Assembly (NCBI GenBank): GCA_005884575.1
Contig: VAWW01000023.1
Coordinates: 1 to 64,000 of the forward strand
Source: Actinomycetota bacterium
GTDB taxonomy: Bacteria; Actinomycetota; Thermoleophilia; Gaiellales; Gaiellaceae
Length of the DNA stretch: 64,000 nt
Direction: 5' to 3'
Every line of letters begins with the position of its first letter. The stretch's first letter is position 1. Shown here in pieces: positions 51,784 through 60,835 of the stretch. The notes beneath the pieces were generated by a model, which saw nothing but the letters and a program-made list of their open reading frames with translations, had not been told where the DNA came from and made no database searches. A program made the position numbers and the translations under genes.

Positions 51784-52626
51784 TTAAGAGCGAGGGTGGG
51801 CCGCGTCGTACACCTTGCGGAGACGCCGAGCGTCGACGTGGCTGTAGACCTGCGTCGTCGAGAGCGAGCTGTGCCCGAGCAGCTCTTGGATCGTCCGCAG
51901 GTCGGCGCCGCCCTCGAGCAGATGCGTCGCAAATGCGTGGCGCAGCCGGTGGGGATGCGGGACGAGCCGCCGCAGCGTGCTCGTGTCGAGGCGGCGGCCG
52001 CGCGCCGACAGGAAGAGCGCATCCTCGGCGCCGACGGCAAGCTGCGGCCGCGCTTCTCGCAGGTACCGCGCGACCCAGTGTGCCGCCTCCTCGCCGAGCG
52101 GCACCACGCGCTCCTTGCCGCCCTTGCCGCGCACGTGCACCCCCTCCTGGTCGAAGTCGACGTCGCCGAGGTCGAGGTCGACCGCCTCGCGACTGCGAAG
52201 GCCGGCCGAGTAGACGAGCTCGATCAGTGCGCGGTTCCGGAGCCCGAGCGGACCCTCCGCTTCGAGCGCCTCGAGTACGCCCGCGATCTCGGGCTCCTTC
52301 GGCGCATCCGGCAGCCGGCGCCGGCGCCGCGGCGCGAGGGGCGCGTCCGGCACACGCGCGCGCCCGAGCGTGAACCGCAGGAATGCACGCACGGCTGCGA
52401 GCTTGCGCGAGACGGTCGTCGACGCGAGGCGCCGCGGGGTTCGACCCGGCCGGGACGCGGCGAGCTCGGAGACGTACGCCGCGAGCACGCCGACGTCGAC
52501 GTCGTCGAGCTTCATGCCGCGCCTCCGAAGCCAGCCGCAGAACTCCTCGACGTCGACGCGGTAGGCCTTCCGTGTCGCGGCGCTCAGCGCGGGGCTCGCG
52601 AGGAAACGTTCGGCGGCGGCGTCCAC
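51784..52626 (-). CDS. Xer-family tyrosine recombinase (second copy)
   Basis: The 280-residue protein has the same two-domain layout: Arg in SAGLRSREAVDL, Lys in GKGGKERVVPLG, HxxR in HRLRHAFATH, His in LGHSSLSTTQ and Tyr in QVYSHV. Both copies look active. A tandem pair with matching orientation fits a XerC/XerD set working as a heterotetramer. I found no convincing dif site in the window. It follows a GNAT gene by about 20 bases. Confidence 0.92.
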   Translation of the reverse strand: MDAAAERFLASPALSAATRKAYRVDVEEFCGWLRRRGMKLDDVDVGVLAAYVSELAASRPGRTPRRLASTTVSRKLAAVRAFLRFTLGRARVPDAPLAPRRRRRLPDAPKEPEIAGVLEALEAEGPLGLRNRALIELVYSAGLRSREAVDLDLGDVDFDQEGVHVRGKGGKERVVPLGEEAAHWVARYLREARPQLAVGAEDALFLSARGRRLDTSTLRRLVPHPHRLRHAFATHLLEGGADLRTIQELLGHSSLSTTQVYSHVDARRLRKVYDAAHPRS

Positions 52627-52645
52627 ATCGGGCGCTTCGCCGCCG

Positions 52646-53197
52646 TCAGGTCAGATCCTCCGGCAGCAGCGAGTACATCGCCCAGTCGTACCGCCGCTGC
52701 TGGCGGGGGCTCCAGTCGGCCGACCGGAGGATCCCCTCGAGCCGGAACCCGGCCTTCTCAGCCACGCGCCGGGACGCGGCGTTCCGCACCTCCGCCCGGA
52801 GCTGCACCCGTTCGACACCCTGTGCGCCGATCGCCCAGCGGGCGGCCAGCGCTGCTGCGCGACTCGTCAGGCCGCGGCCGCGCGCCTCGGCCCGGGCCCA
52901 GTAGCCGATCTCCGCGACGCCCGGCGCGTCAACGCGATGGACGCCGACGCCGCCGAGCACCGTCCCCGCGTTCGCGTCGGTAACGGCAAAGCGCGCGAAC
53001 GCGTCCGACCCACCGGCGAGGAAGGCACGCGCGTCCGCCTCGGTGTACGGCTGCGGGATCTGATCGATCCAACGCGCGATCTCAGGCTCGTTCAGGCACT
53101 CGACGAGCACGTCGACGTCGTCGGCCGTCCACGGACGGAGCGTCACGACGCCGTCGGTCAGCGGCGGATCGGCGGGAACCGCGGGACCACCGCTCAC
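52646..53197 (-). CDS. GNAT acetyltransferase, RimJ/RimL-like
   Basis: From GTG 53197 the product is 183 residues. The fold markers are TLRPWTADDVDVLVECLNEP near the N-terminus, IGYWARAEARGRGLTSRAA (acetyl-CoA pyrophosphate loop) and RNAASRRVAEKAGFRLEG. These match the RimJ/RimL type that acetylates N-termini or small molecules from acetyl-CoA. The target is unknown. It is divergent from pckA with 21 bases between starts. Confidence 0.88.
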   Translation of the reverse strand: MSGGPAVPADPPLTDGVVTLRPWTADDVDVLVECLNEPEIARWIDQIPQPYTEADARAFLAGGSDAFARFAVTDANAGTVLGGVGVHRVDAPGVAEIGYWARAEARGRGLTSRAAALAARWAIGAQGVERVQLRAEVRNAASRRVAEKAGFRLEGILRSADWSPRQQRRYDWAMYSLLPEDLT

Positions 53198-53218
53198 GGG
53201 GACTAGGATACGACCCCG

Positions 53219-54814
53219 ATGACCGCCACCGAGCTTCCCGGCCACGTGGACCTTACGGAGCACGGAATCCGGGCCGGCGGGCGGGTGTACCTGAATCCGA
53301 CGACGTCGATGCTCTACACGCACGCGCTCGCGCGGAACGAGGCCGTGCTCGCGGAGGGAGGTCCGCTCGTCGTCGACACGGGTCGCTACACGGGCCGTTC
53401 GCCCCAGGACAAGTTCGTCGTCCGCGAGCCCGGCTCGGAGGAGCGAATCTGGTGGGGTAGCGTCAACCAGCCCATTGCCGAGGAGAGCTTCGACCGGCTG
53501 CGCGAGAAGCTCGTGGCGCACCTCGAGCAGACGGTGATCTACGTCGTCGACGCGTTCGCCGGCGCCGATCCGGCGCATCGGATCGCGGTCCGGGTGATCA
53601 CGGACCATCCGTACCACGCGCTCTTCGCGCGGACGCTCTTCATCGAAGCCACGGAGGAGGAGCTCGCCGACTTCTCGCCACAGGCGCTCGTCCTGCACGC
53701 ACCGGAGGTCGAGGCCGATCCGGCCGAGGACGGCACCCGCACGGGCACGTTCATCGTCCTGCATCCGAGCCGCACCGAGGTGCTGATCGGCGGAACGTTC
53801 TACGGCGGCGAGATCAAGAAATCGATCTTCACCGTGATGAACGACCGGTTGCCGCTCGAGGGCATCCTGCCGATGCACTGCTCGGCGAACGTCGGCCACG
53901 ACGACCGCGTCGCCATCTTCTTCGGGCTCTCCGGGACCGGCAAGACGACCCTGTCGGCCGACCCCGCGCGCCTGCTGATCGGCGACGACGAGCACGGCTG
54001 GGGCGGCACGGGCATCTTCAACATCGAGGGCGGCTGCTACGCGAAGACGATCCGTCTCTCGGCGGAGGCGGAGCCCGAGATCTACCGGACGACGCGCACC
54101 TTCGGGACGATCCTCGAGAACGTCATCGTCGACGAGCGCGGGGTGCTGGACCTCGACGACGACTCGAAGACCGAGAACACGCGTGCGGCATACAAGCTGG
54201 AGCAGATCTCGAACGCGCTGCCGGAGAAGCGTGCCGGCCATCCGGAGTCGGTGATCTTCCTGACCGCGGACGCCTTCGGCATCCTGCCGCCGATCGCGCG
54301 TCTCGACCGCGACCAGGCGCTCTTCTACTTCCTCTCGGGCTTCACCGCGAAGCTCGCCGGCACCGAGATCGGCGTCACCGAGCCGCAGCCGACCTTCTCG
54401 ACGTGCTTCGGCGCCCCGTTCCTCCCCCAGCCGCCGGGGGTCTACGCGCGGATGCTCGGCGAGAAGCTCGACCGGCACGGCGCGACGGTCTGGCTCGTGA
54501 ACACCGGCTGGACGGGGGGTCCGTTCGGCGAGGGGCGGCGAATGCCGATCGCGGCGACCCGGGCGCTGCTCGACGCGGCATTGTCCGGCGCGCTCGAGGG
54601 CGTCGCGTACCGGACCGACGAGCTCTTCGGGTTCGAGGTGCCGGTCGAGGTGCCGGGCGTCGACTCGACGCTCCTCGACCCGCGCTCGACCTGGCGCGAC
54701 CCGGAGGCGTACGACCGGAAGGCGCGCGAGCTGGCCGCCATGTTCCGCGACAACTTCGGCAAGTTCGCCGCCGAGGCGGGCGCCGAGGTGGCCGCTGCGG
54801 GCCCGCACGTGTAG
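53219..54814 (+). CDS. pckA: ATP-dependent phosphoenolpyruvate carboxykinase
   Basis: The 531-residue protein has the ATP-type signature GLSGTGKTTLSADP (P-loop about residues 236-249), DTGRYTGRSPQDKFVV near the N-terminus and FYGGEIKKSIFTVMND carrying the metal/substrate Lys. The enzyme makes phosphoenolpyruvate and CO2 from oxaloacetate, the entry to gluconeogenesis. It precedes the succinate dehydrogenase genes by 34 bases and may share transcription with them. Confidence 0.96.
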   Translation: MTATELPGHVDLTEHGIRAGGRVYLNPTTSMLYTHALARNEAVLAEGGPLVVDTGRYTGRSPQDKFVVREPGSEERIWWGSVNQPIAEESFDRLREKLVAHLEQTVIYVVDAFAGADPAHRIAVRVITDHPYHALFARTLFIEATEEELADFSPQALVLHAPEVEADPAEDGTRTGTFIVLHPSRTEVLIGGTFYGGEIKKSIFTVMNDRLPLEGILPMHCSANVGHDDRVAIFFGLSGTGKTTLSADPARLLIGDDEHGWGGTGIFNIEGGCYAKTIRLSAEAEPEIYRTTRTFGTILENVIVDERGVLDLDDDSKTENTRAAYKLEQISNALPEKRAGHPESVIFLTADAFGILPPIARLDRDQALFYFLSGFTAKLAGTEIGVTEPQPTFSTCFGAPFLPQPPGVYARMLGEKLDRHGATVWLVNTGWTGGPFGEGRRMPIAATRALLDAALSGALEGVAYRTDELFGFEVPVEVPGVDSTLLDPRSTWRDPEAYDRKARELAAMFRDNFGKFAAEAGAEVAAAGPHV

Positions 54815-54848
54815 CCACGCGGCGGCGACTCGGGTTTCGATAGCTTCC

Positions 54849-56501
54849 GTGGCGGTGGAGGCGAAGCACGACGTAGTGGTGATCGGCGCCGGCTGCGCAG
54901 GAATGCGGGCGGCGATCGAGGCCCATGACGCGGGCGCCGACGTGGCACTCGTCTCGAAGATCCACCCGACGCGCAGCCACTCCGGCGCGGCGGAAGGCGG
55001 CATCAACGCCGCGCTGGGCAACGCCTCGGAGGACGACCCCGAGACGCACGCCTACGACACGGTCAAGGGCTCGGACTACCTCGGCGACCAGGAGGCGATC
55101 GAGATCCTCTGCCAGGAGGCGCCTGGCGACGTGTACCAGCTCGAGCACTGGGGCGCGGTCTTCTCTCGCACCGAGGACGGCCGGATCGCCCAGCGCCCGT
55201 TCGGCGCCGCCGGCGCGCCGCGCACGGCATATGCGGCCGACATCACCGGCCACGTCCTGGTGCAGGTTCTCTACGAACAGCTCTCGCGCAGGGAGCTCAA
55301 GGTCTACGACGAGTACTTCGCCTGGCGGCTCGTGGTCGACGAGGACCGCTGCCAGGGGGTCATCTGCTGGGACTTGCTCGACGGCGGGCTGAAGACGATC
55401 GGCGCGAAGACGGTCATCATCGCCACGGGCGGCGCGGGCCGGCTGTACGTCGGAACGACGAACGCGTACGCGTGCACCGGCGACGGGATGGCGATGGCGT
55501 TGCGCGTCGGAGTTGCGCTCGAGGACATGGAGATGATGCAGTTCCACCCGACGACCCTCGCACCCACGGGCGTCCTCATCACCGAGGGGACTCGCGGCGA
55601 GGGCGCCTACCTGCTCAACTCCGAGGGCGAGCGCTTCCTGAAGCGCTACGCGCCGAATGCGATGGAGCTCGCGTCGCGCGACGTGATCTCGCGCGCCGAG
55701 CAGACCGAGATCGATGAGGGGCGCGGCGTCGAGGGCAACGTCCTGCTCGACATGCGCCATCTCGGTGCGGAGCGCATTCTTGAGCGCCTGCACGGGACAC
55801 GCGAGCTCGCGATGACCTTCGCGGGCGTCGACCCGATCTACGAGCCGATTCCCGTCCGCCCGGGCGCCCACTACCACATGGGCGGCGTCGACACGGACGT
55901 CTGGGGGCGGACCGAGCTCGAAGGCCTCTACGCCGCCGGCGAGGCCGCGTGCGTCTCCGTCCACGGCGCGAACCGCCTGGGCGGCAACGCGCTGATGGAG
56001 ACGATCACGTACGGGAAGCGCGCGGGCGCGCACGCGGCCGAGTGGGCGCTCACGCACACGACGGTTGCGGTGCCGGAGTCGGTCGAGCGCGACGCCGAGC
56101 GCGAGCTGAAGCAGCTGCTGGCACGGACCGAGGGCGAGCGGCCCTGGCGGATTCGCGACGAGCTCGCCGCGACGATGCATGAGAACTTCGGCGTCTTCCG
56201 GCGAGAGGAGCAAATGGCGCGCCAGGGCGAGCTCATCGCCGGCCTGCGCGAGCGCTACGAGAACGTCGTCGTGCAGGCGCTCGAGCTCGGGTTCCTGCTC
56301 GAGCTCGCCACCTGCATGGTCGTCGCCGGGCGCGCACGCAAGGAGAGCCGCGGCGCGCACTCGCGTCCGTACGATTTTCCGGAGCGCGACGACGTGAACT
56401 TCCTCAAGCACACCCTCGTGCGCTGGCGCGACGGCGCGCCCGAGCTCGACTGGAAGCCCGTGACGATGACCAAGTGGCAGCCGCAGGAGAGGACGTACTA
56501 G
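54849..56501 (+). CDS. sdhA: Succinate dehydrogenase/fumarate reductase flavoprotein subunit
   Basis: The 550-residue protein has the FAD fingerprint VVVIGAGCAGMRAAIEA and the covalent-FAD His44 in SHSGAAEGGINAALG. MMQFHPTTLAPTG and the catalytic Arg region VHGANRLGGNALMETI are also intact. It oxidises succinate to fumarate (or the reverse) and passes electrons to the iron-sulfur subunit. The GTG start has GGCGG-type sequence upstream, without a strong ribosome site. Its stop shares one base with the next start (TAGTG). Confidence 0.96.
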   Translation: MAVEAKHDVVVIGAGCAGMRAAIEAHDAGADVALVSKIHPTRSHSGAAEGGINAALGNASEDDPETHAYDTVKGSDYLGDQEAIEILCQEAPGDVYQLEHWGAVFSRTEDGRIAQRPFGAAGAPRTAYAADITGHVLVQVLYEQLSRRELKVYDEYFAWRLVVDEDRCQGVICWDLLDGGLKTIGAKTVIIATGGAGRLYVGTTNAYACTGDGMAMALRVGVALEDMEMMQFHPTTLAPTGVLITEGTRGEGAYLLNSEGERFLKRYAPNAMELASRDVISRAEQTEIDEGRGVEGNVLLDMRHLGAERILERLHGTRELAMTFAGVDPIYEPIPVRPGAHYHMGGVDTDVWGRTELEGLYAAGEAACVSVHGANRLGGNALMETITYGKRAGAHAAEWALTHTTVAVPESVERDAERELKQLLARTEGERPWRIRDELAATMHENFGVFRREEQMARQGELIAGLRERYENVVVQALELGFLLELATCMVVAGRARKESRGAHSRPYDFPERDDVNFLKHTLVRWRDGAPELDWKPVTMTKWQPQERTY

Positions 56502-57613
56502 TGAGCGAAGCCATCCTCTACACCGACTCGCCGACCATGGACGTACGCCTGAAGATCTGGCGCTTCGACTCCACGACCGGGGACCGCGAGTTGAAGGAGT
56601 ACGAGGTCGAGGCGCCCGAGTGGGCGACGTTGCTCGACGTCCTCGACATCATCAAGGACCGCGTCGACGGTTCGCTGGCCTACCGCAAGAGCTGCCGGAT
56701 GATGATCTGCGGGTCGTGCGGGATGCGCATGGACGGAGGCGCCGTGCTCGCGTGCAAGACGCGCATGGCCGACATCGTGGCCTCGGGCCGCGTGCCGACG
56801 ATCTCGGCGATGGGCAACCTCCCGATCGTCAAGGACCTGGTCGTCGACATGACGCCGTTCTGGTCGAAGTTCCGCGCGATTGGGCCGTGGCTCCGGCCTG
56901 GCTACGACCGGCCGGATGACGGCAAGGAGTACCGGATCAGCCAGGAGCGGATGAACGTCATCCACAAGGAGTCGCTCTGCATCAACTGCGGGTGCTGCGT
57001 CTCGGAGTGCAACGCGATGGAGTCCGACCCGGAGTTCCTCGGCCCGCAGGCGCTCGCGAAGGGGATGCGCTTCGTCGGCGACCCGCGCGACGCAGGGACG
57101 GTCGAGCGGCTCGAGGACTACAACGACTCACACGGAATCTGGGACTGCACGCGCTGCTACTACTGCAACGAGCGTTGTCCGAAGGGCGTCGATCCGCGCG
57201 ACGCGATCGCGAAGCTCGGTGCGGAGTCGATCAAGCACGGCATCGACCGCGACATGGGCGCGAAGCATGCGAAGTGGTTCGTCAAGTCCGCGATGACGAC
57301 CGGTTGGCTGCGCGAGGCGGAGCTCGTTCCGAAGACGCAGGGCATCGTCTCGGCGATCAAGCAGACAGGCTTCGCCCTCGAGCTCGCGCGTCACGGCAAA
57401 GTGCCGCCGCCGTTCCCGCCGCACGTGGCCGAGCGCGTCAAGGAGGCGCGGCTGCTCTACGACCTCGTCAAGGAGCAGGGGCGCGACGGAGCGCTCGGGA
57501 TCGTCCAGGGCGAGCATGCGCTGGCCAGGATCGAGTTCCTGGAAGAGCACGGGGCGCGGCTGAATGCGCCGGAGATCCAACCCGGGGTCGAGCCGCCCCA
57601 CGCGGAGGGCTGA
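56501..57613 (+). CDS. sdhB: Succinate dehydrogenase iron-sulfur subunit with extended C-terminus
   Basis: The 370-residue protein holds cysteines for three clusters: C65/C70/C73/C85 (2Fe-2S), C160/C163/C166/C170 (4Fe-4S) and C216/C219/C222/C226, the last in DCTRCYYCNERCPKG. Ordinary SdhB proteins are about 250 residues; here ~140 further residues follow the last cluster, resembling the extra segment of SdhB in HdrB-linked (type E-like) enzymes. The gene abuts the HdrB-like subunit, so all three are one unit. Confidence 0.95.
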   Translation: MSEAILYTDSPTMDVRLKIWRFDSTTGDRELKEYEVEAPEWATLLDVLDIIKDRVDGSLAYRKSCRMMICGSCGMRMDGGAVLACKTRMADIVASGRVPTISAMGNLPIVKDLVVDMTPFWSKFRAIGPWLRPGYDRPDDGKEYRISQERMNVIHKESLCINCGCCVSECNAMESDPEFLGPQALAKGMRFVGDPRDAGTVERLEDYNDSHGIWDCTRCYYCNERCPKGVDPRDAIAKLGAESIKHGIDRDMGAKHAKWFVKSAMTTGWLREAELVPKTQGIVSAIKQTGFALELARHGKVPPPFPPHVAERVKEARLLYDLVKEQGRDGALGIVQGEHALARIEFLEEHGARLNAPEIQPGVEPPHAEG

Positions 57614-58497
57614 TGAAGCAGGTTGCGTACTACAAAGGCTGTCTCGCGTCGCTTTCGGCGAAGGAGCTGGACAGCTCGACCCAGGCGCTCGCGCCGAAGG
57701 TCGGGATCGAGCTGCTCGAGCTCGAGACGGTCACGTGCTGTGGGGCCGGCGACATCCACGAGGCGGAGCCCGACTACTACCTCCATCTCAACGCGCGGAT
57801 CCTCGCCTACGCCGAGGCGACCGGTGCGGAGACGCTGATGACCATCTGCAACGTCTGCACGCTCAACCTGCGACAGGCGAACTACCAGCTCAAGATCGAT
57901 GACGCGCTTCGCGCGCGCGTCAACAAGAACCTCGAGACGGTCGGCGTCCCGCCGTACTCCGGCAACGTCGAGGTGCGGCACTTCCTCTGGGAGATCGCCG
58001 AGGGCGAGGGCTACGAGCTGCTGAAGCAGGCGGCGCACCGCGGGCTCAAGGGCCTGAAGATCGCGCCGTTCTACGGGTGCCAGATCCTCCGTCCATCGAA
58101 GATCCTCGGGTTCGAGGATCCGGACAGGCCGTGGTCGCTCGAGCGGATCATCGAGGCGTGCGGCGGCCAGGCGATCGACTACCCGGCGAAGGTCAAGTGC
58201 TGCGGGTTCCCGATCATCCAGGCGCGCGAGGAGACGGCGCTCGGCGAGCTGATCCAGCCGATCGAGCAGGCGTACGAGGCGGGCGCCGACGCGATGGTCA
58301 CGCCGTGCCCGCTATGCCATCTCTCCTTGGACGCGTGGCAGTCGAAGCTGAAGAAGGCGACGGGGCGGGACTTCAAGATGCCGATCCTCCACCTCTCCCA
58401 GCTCGTCGGGGTCGCCGCCGGCCTGCACGACTCGGAGCTGAAGTTCAAGCGCCACGTGGTGTCGGTGGATCCGGTGCTCGAGAAGCTCGAGGTCTGA
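57613..58497 (+). CDS. HdrB/SdhE-like subunit with two CCG domains
   Basis: The 294-residue protein has two copies of the cysteine-rich CCG domain (VTCCGAGDI and VKCCGFPII) with matching CNVC and CPLC pairs. This is the signature of HdrB, GlpC-type and SdhE subunits. In type E succinate dehydrogenases such a protein replaces the usual membrane-spanning anchors and binds noncubane iron-sulfur clusters. No sdhC or sdhD gene is in the window. The ATG overlaps the sdhB stop (TGATG). Confidence 0.92.
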   Translation: MKQVAYYKGCLASLSAKELDSSTQALAPKVGIELLELETVTCCGAGDIHEAEPDYYLHLNARILAYAEATGAETLMTICNVCTLNLRQANYQLKIDDALRARVNKNLETVGVPPYSGNVEVRHFLWEIAEGEGYELLKQAAHRGLKGLKIAPFYGCQILRPSKILGFEDPDRPWSLERIIEACGGQAIDYPAKVKCCGFPIIQAREETALGELIQPIEQAYEAGADAMVTPCPLCHLSLDAWQSKLKKATGRDFKMPILHLSQLVGVAAGLHDSELKFKRHVVSVDPVLEKLEV

Positions 58498-58606
58498 GAC
58501 GCAAGAAATCGGGTCCGGCGGCGTCTAGTTGTCTGGAGGGGCGGAGTCCGGCGCGGTCACGACCGCGCCGGACCATTTAAAGACCCGCCGAGGCGGTGTA
58601 CGCGAC

Positions 58607-59446
58607 GTGGCTACGCTTCCGCGCGTGCGGGCGGCCCTGAGCGGACTCGGCGCGCTCGCCGCCGGCGGGCTCGCCTGGGGCTGGTTCGAGGCGGGGTGGG
58701 TGCGCCTCCGGACGCTCGAGGTGCCGCTGCCGGGGCTGCCGCCGGAGCTCGACGGGCTGCGCGTCGCCCACCTGTCGGACTTCCATCTCGGTCCGCCCTC
58801 GCGCGGCGCCGTCGCGGCCGGCCGCGCGGCGGCCTGGGTCCAAGAGCGACGGCCCGACCTGACCGCGCTGAGCGGCGACCTCCTGACCCGGCCGAGCGGG
58901 GAGCCGCTGCTCCGCGACCTCGTCGCGAGACTGCCCAACTGCTATGCGATCCTCGGAAACCACGACTTCGCCATCAGCCGCGACCCGGGCGCGCGGCGCT
59001 CGTATCTGAACGAGCTCGCGCCAGCGACTCTGCTGTCGGACAACGGCGTCTTCACCGAGCTCCGCGGCCGCCGGATCTACCTCGCGGGCTCCGATCCGCG
59101 CTCACGGTTCGTCCGCAGTCGGCCGCGCGCGCGAGAGCTCGCCGTCGGCCGCGACCAGGCCGAGCTGCGGATCCTGCTCTGCCACTACCCGTTGCAGGTC
59201 GACACGCTCCCGCCCGGCGCATTCGACCTCGTCTTGGCCGGTCACATGCACGACGGCCAGATCTGCATCCCGTTCCCGGGCGGCAAGCTGCGGCTCGCGC
59301 ACATGGCGGCGCCGTACAACGCGGGGGTCTACCGCACGCCAGGCGGCGTGCTCCACGTCTCGCCCGGGCTCGGGACGACCTTCGTCCCGTTCCGCTTCGC
59401 CGCCAGGCCTGAGGCGACGGAACTGACGCTACGATCGCTGCCGTGA
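58607..59446 (+). CDS. Calcineurin-like metallophosphoesterase, YkuE/YaeI-type
   Basis: From GTG 58607 the protein is 279 residues; an ATG at 58529 would add 26 low-quality codons. It has one N-terminal hydrophobic helix and the five metal motifs: HLSDFHLG, SGDLL, GNHD, CHYP and GHMHDGQ. Membrane-anchored enzymes of this kind hydrolyse phosphoesters including UDP-diacylglucosamine or phospholipid derivatives; the substrate is not determined. The GTG of the next gene overlaps its stop. Confidence 0.88.
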   Translation: MATLPRVRAALSGLGALAAGGLAWGWFEAGWVRLRTLEVPLPGLPPELDGLRVAHLSDFHLGPPSRGAVAAGRAAAWVQERRPDLTALSGDLLTRPSGEPLLRDLVARLPNCYAILGNHDFAISRDPGARRSYLNELAPATLLSDNGVFTELRGRRIYLAGSDPRSRFVRSRPRARELAVGRDQAELRILLCHYPLQVDTLPPGAFDLVLAGHMHDGQICIPFPGGKLRLAHMAAPYNAGVYRTPGGVLHVSPGLGTTFVPFRFAARPEATELTLRSLP

Positions 59447-59739
59447 ACGGCCAGGCGACGATCTCGGCCGACATCCTCGCGAGCTACGCGGCGGATGCCG
59501 CACGCGAAGTTCCGGGCGTCCGGGGCTTCGTCGAGAGTCCGCTCCCGGGCAGGCGTGGCGTCAGGATTAGCGAGGAGGACGGCCGATTCCGCGTGGAGCT
59601 GCACCTCGCCGTCGACTGGGGCGCGTCGATTCCCGAGCTCGGACGCTCCGTCCAGGAGCGGGTGCGCGAGTATCTCGGGCGGATGGCCGACGTGGATCCG
59701 ACCACTGTCGACGTCGTGGTGGAAGAGGTCGGCCGGTGA
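59443..59739 (+). CDS. Asp23/Gls24-family protein
   Basis: The 98-residue protein matches the small alkaline-shock/Gls24 fold (TISADILASYAADAAREVPG; VELHLAVDWGASIPELGRSV; ERVREYLGRM). Such proteins are cytosolic or membrane-associated and linked to envelope stress in Firmicutes and actinobacteria. It sits between the phosphoesterase and the next gene with four-base overlaps on both sides, so the three are translated together. Confidence 0.85.
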   Translation: MNGQATISADILASYAADAAREVPGVRGFVESPLPGRRGVRISEEDGRFRVELHLAVDWGASIPELGRSVQERVREYLGRMADVDPTTVDVVVEEVGR

Positions 59740-60350
59740 CGACCGTCGCCGGGCTGACCGGCGCGACGCTCCCGACCGCTCCCGTCGTCTGTCACGAATG
59801 CATCTGGTGGCAGACGCGGGGAAGCCGGCCGACCGACAAGCGCAAGTGGATCGAGAAGGCGGAGACGGAATGGGGCGCCTGGGGGACGGTCTACTACGAC
59901 GACGACGGGCGCGTCCTCGGCTCGATGCAGTACGGGCCGGCGCACCTCTTCCCGCGCGCGGCCGTACTGCCGGCGGGACCGGCGAGCGACGACGCGGTGC
60001 TCGTCACTTGCGCCTACCTGATCAATCCCGAGAAACCCTGGGTGATGCAGTCGCTCTTCCTCGCGGCGATCGGCGACGCGCGCGACAAAGGAGCCCGGGC
60101 CCTCGAAGCATTCGCCTACCGCTACAGCGAGGACGAATCGACGTTCGAGCGGTTCCACGTGCACAAGACGATCTTCCCCCGCGACTTCCTCGGCGACTTC
60201 GGCTTTCGGACCGTCCGGACGAGCGGCCGGGTCGAGCTCGCGCGCCTGGAGTTCGGCGGGCTGGTGCCCGTCGTCGAGGGGACGCGGGAAAAGGTGCTGC
60301 GCGTCGTGAAGGAAGCGTTCGCGCCGGCCCCGGTGCCGCAGCGGCCCTAG
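59736..60350 (+). CDS. GNAT-fold-like protein of unknown substrate
   Basis: The 204-residue protein has a Cys/Trp-rich opening (VCHECIWWQTRG), then a mixed alpha/beta region with GSMQYGPAHLFPRAA and LVTCAYLINPEKPW. It ends with the YRYSEDESTFERFHV and FLGDFGFRTVRTSG segments that fit the end of GNAT folds. The acetyl-CoA loop is not clear, so activity is uncertain. The start overlaps the Asp23 stop by four bases. Confidence 0.75.
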   Translation: MTTVAGLTGATLPTAPVVCHECIWWQTRGSRPTDKRKWIEKAETEWGAWGTVYYDDDGRVLGSMQYGPAHLFPRAAVLPAGPASDDAVLVTCAYLINPEKPWVMQSLFLAAIGDARDKGARALEAFAYRYSEDESTFERFHVHKTIFPRDFLGDFGFRTVRTSGRVELARLEFGGLVPVVEGTREKVLRVVKEAFAPAPVPQRP

Positions 60351-60468
60351 CGGACGATCCGTTCCTCCGTTCGGCTCATCCTCCCCAGACGGCTCGTTGT
60401 GCATTTCGCGGGTCAGCTCGATCATGGCCTTCTGATTTGAAAGCGCTAATGGCGGGCGGAGAGAGACC

Positions 60469-60835
60469 GTGTGCCGAGGGAGAGCCAGGCGGCGGATCTG
60501 CGGACGGACACAGCGTTGGAAACGGACGGCTGCCTTTTGTGCGGTCATTGCGATGGGCTTGGCGCGAACGAGCCCGTGGCCTTCACGGCCACCGATCCGA
60601 ACGGCCGGCTCGTCGACATGGGCACCGCGCAGAGCGACGCCTCCGGCAACGTCACCTACAGTTTCGTCCTCTCATCTGAGGTCCCGGGGATCGACACAGA
60701 GCAGGCGACGGGCCAGCTCAGCGGCATGTACGCGTTCACGACGTTCGATCCAGGGCCGCCGACGAATCTGAACTTCACCGACGCACGTGACGCAGGCGGC
60801 GGTCTCTCGCTCAGCTGGACGCAGCCCGCGCAGAC
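60469..60835 (+). pseudogene. Fragment of a secreted surface protein
   Basis: A signal-peptide-like opening (RTAAFCAVIAMGLA) begins in one frame from GTG 60469, and a beta-rich domain (EPVAFTATDPNGRLVD, ASGNVTYSFVLSSE, a FN3-like LSLSWTQP) continues in another. No single intact frame covers it. It joins directly to the sugar transferase remnant near 60835. Confidence 0.55.
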
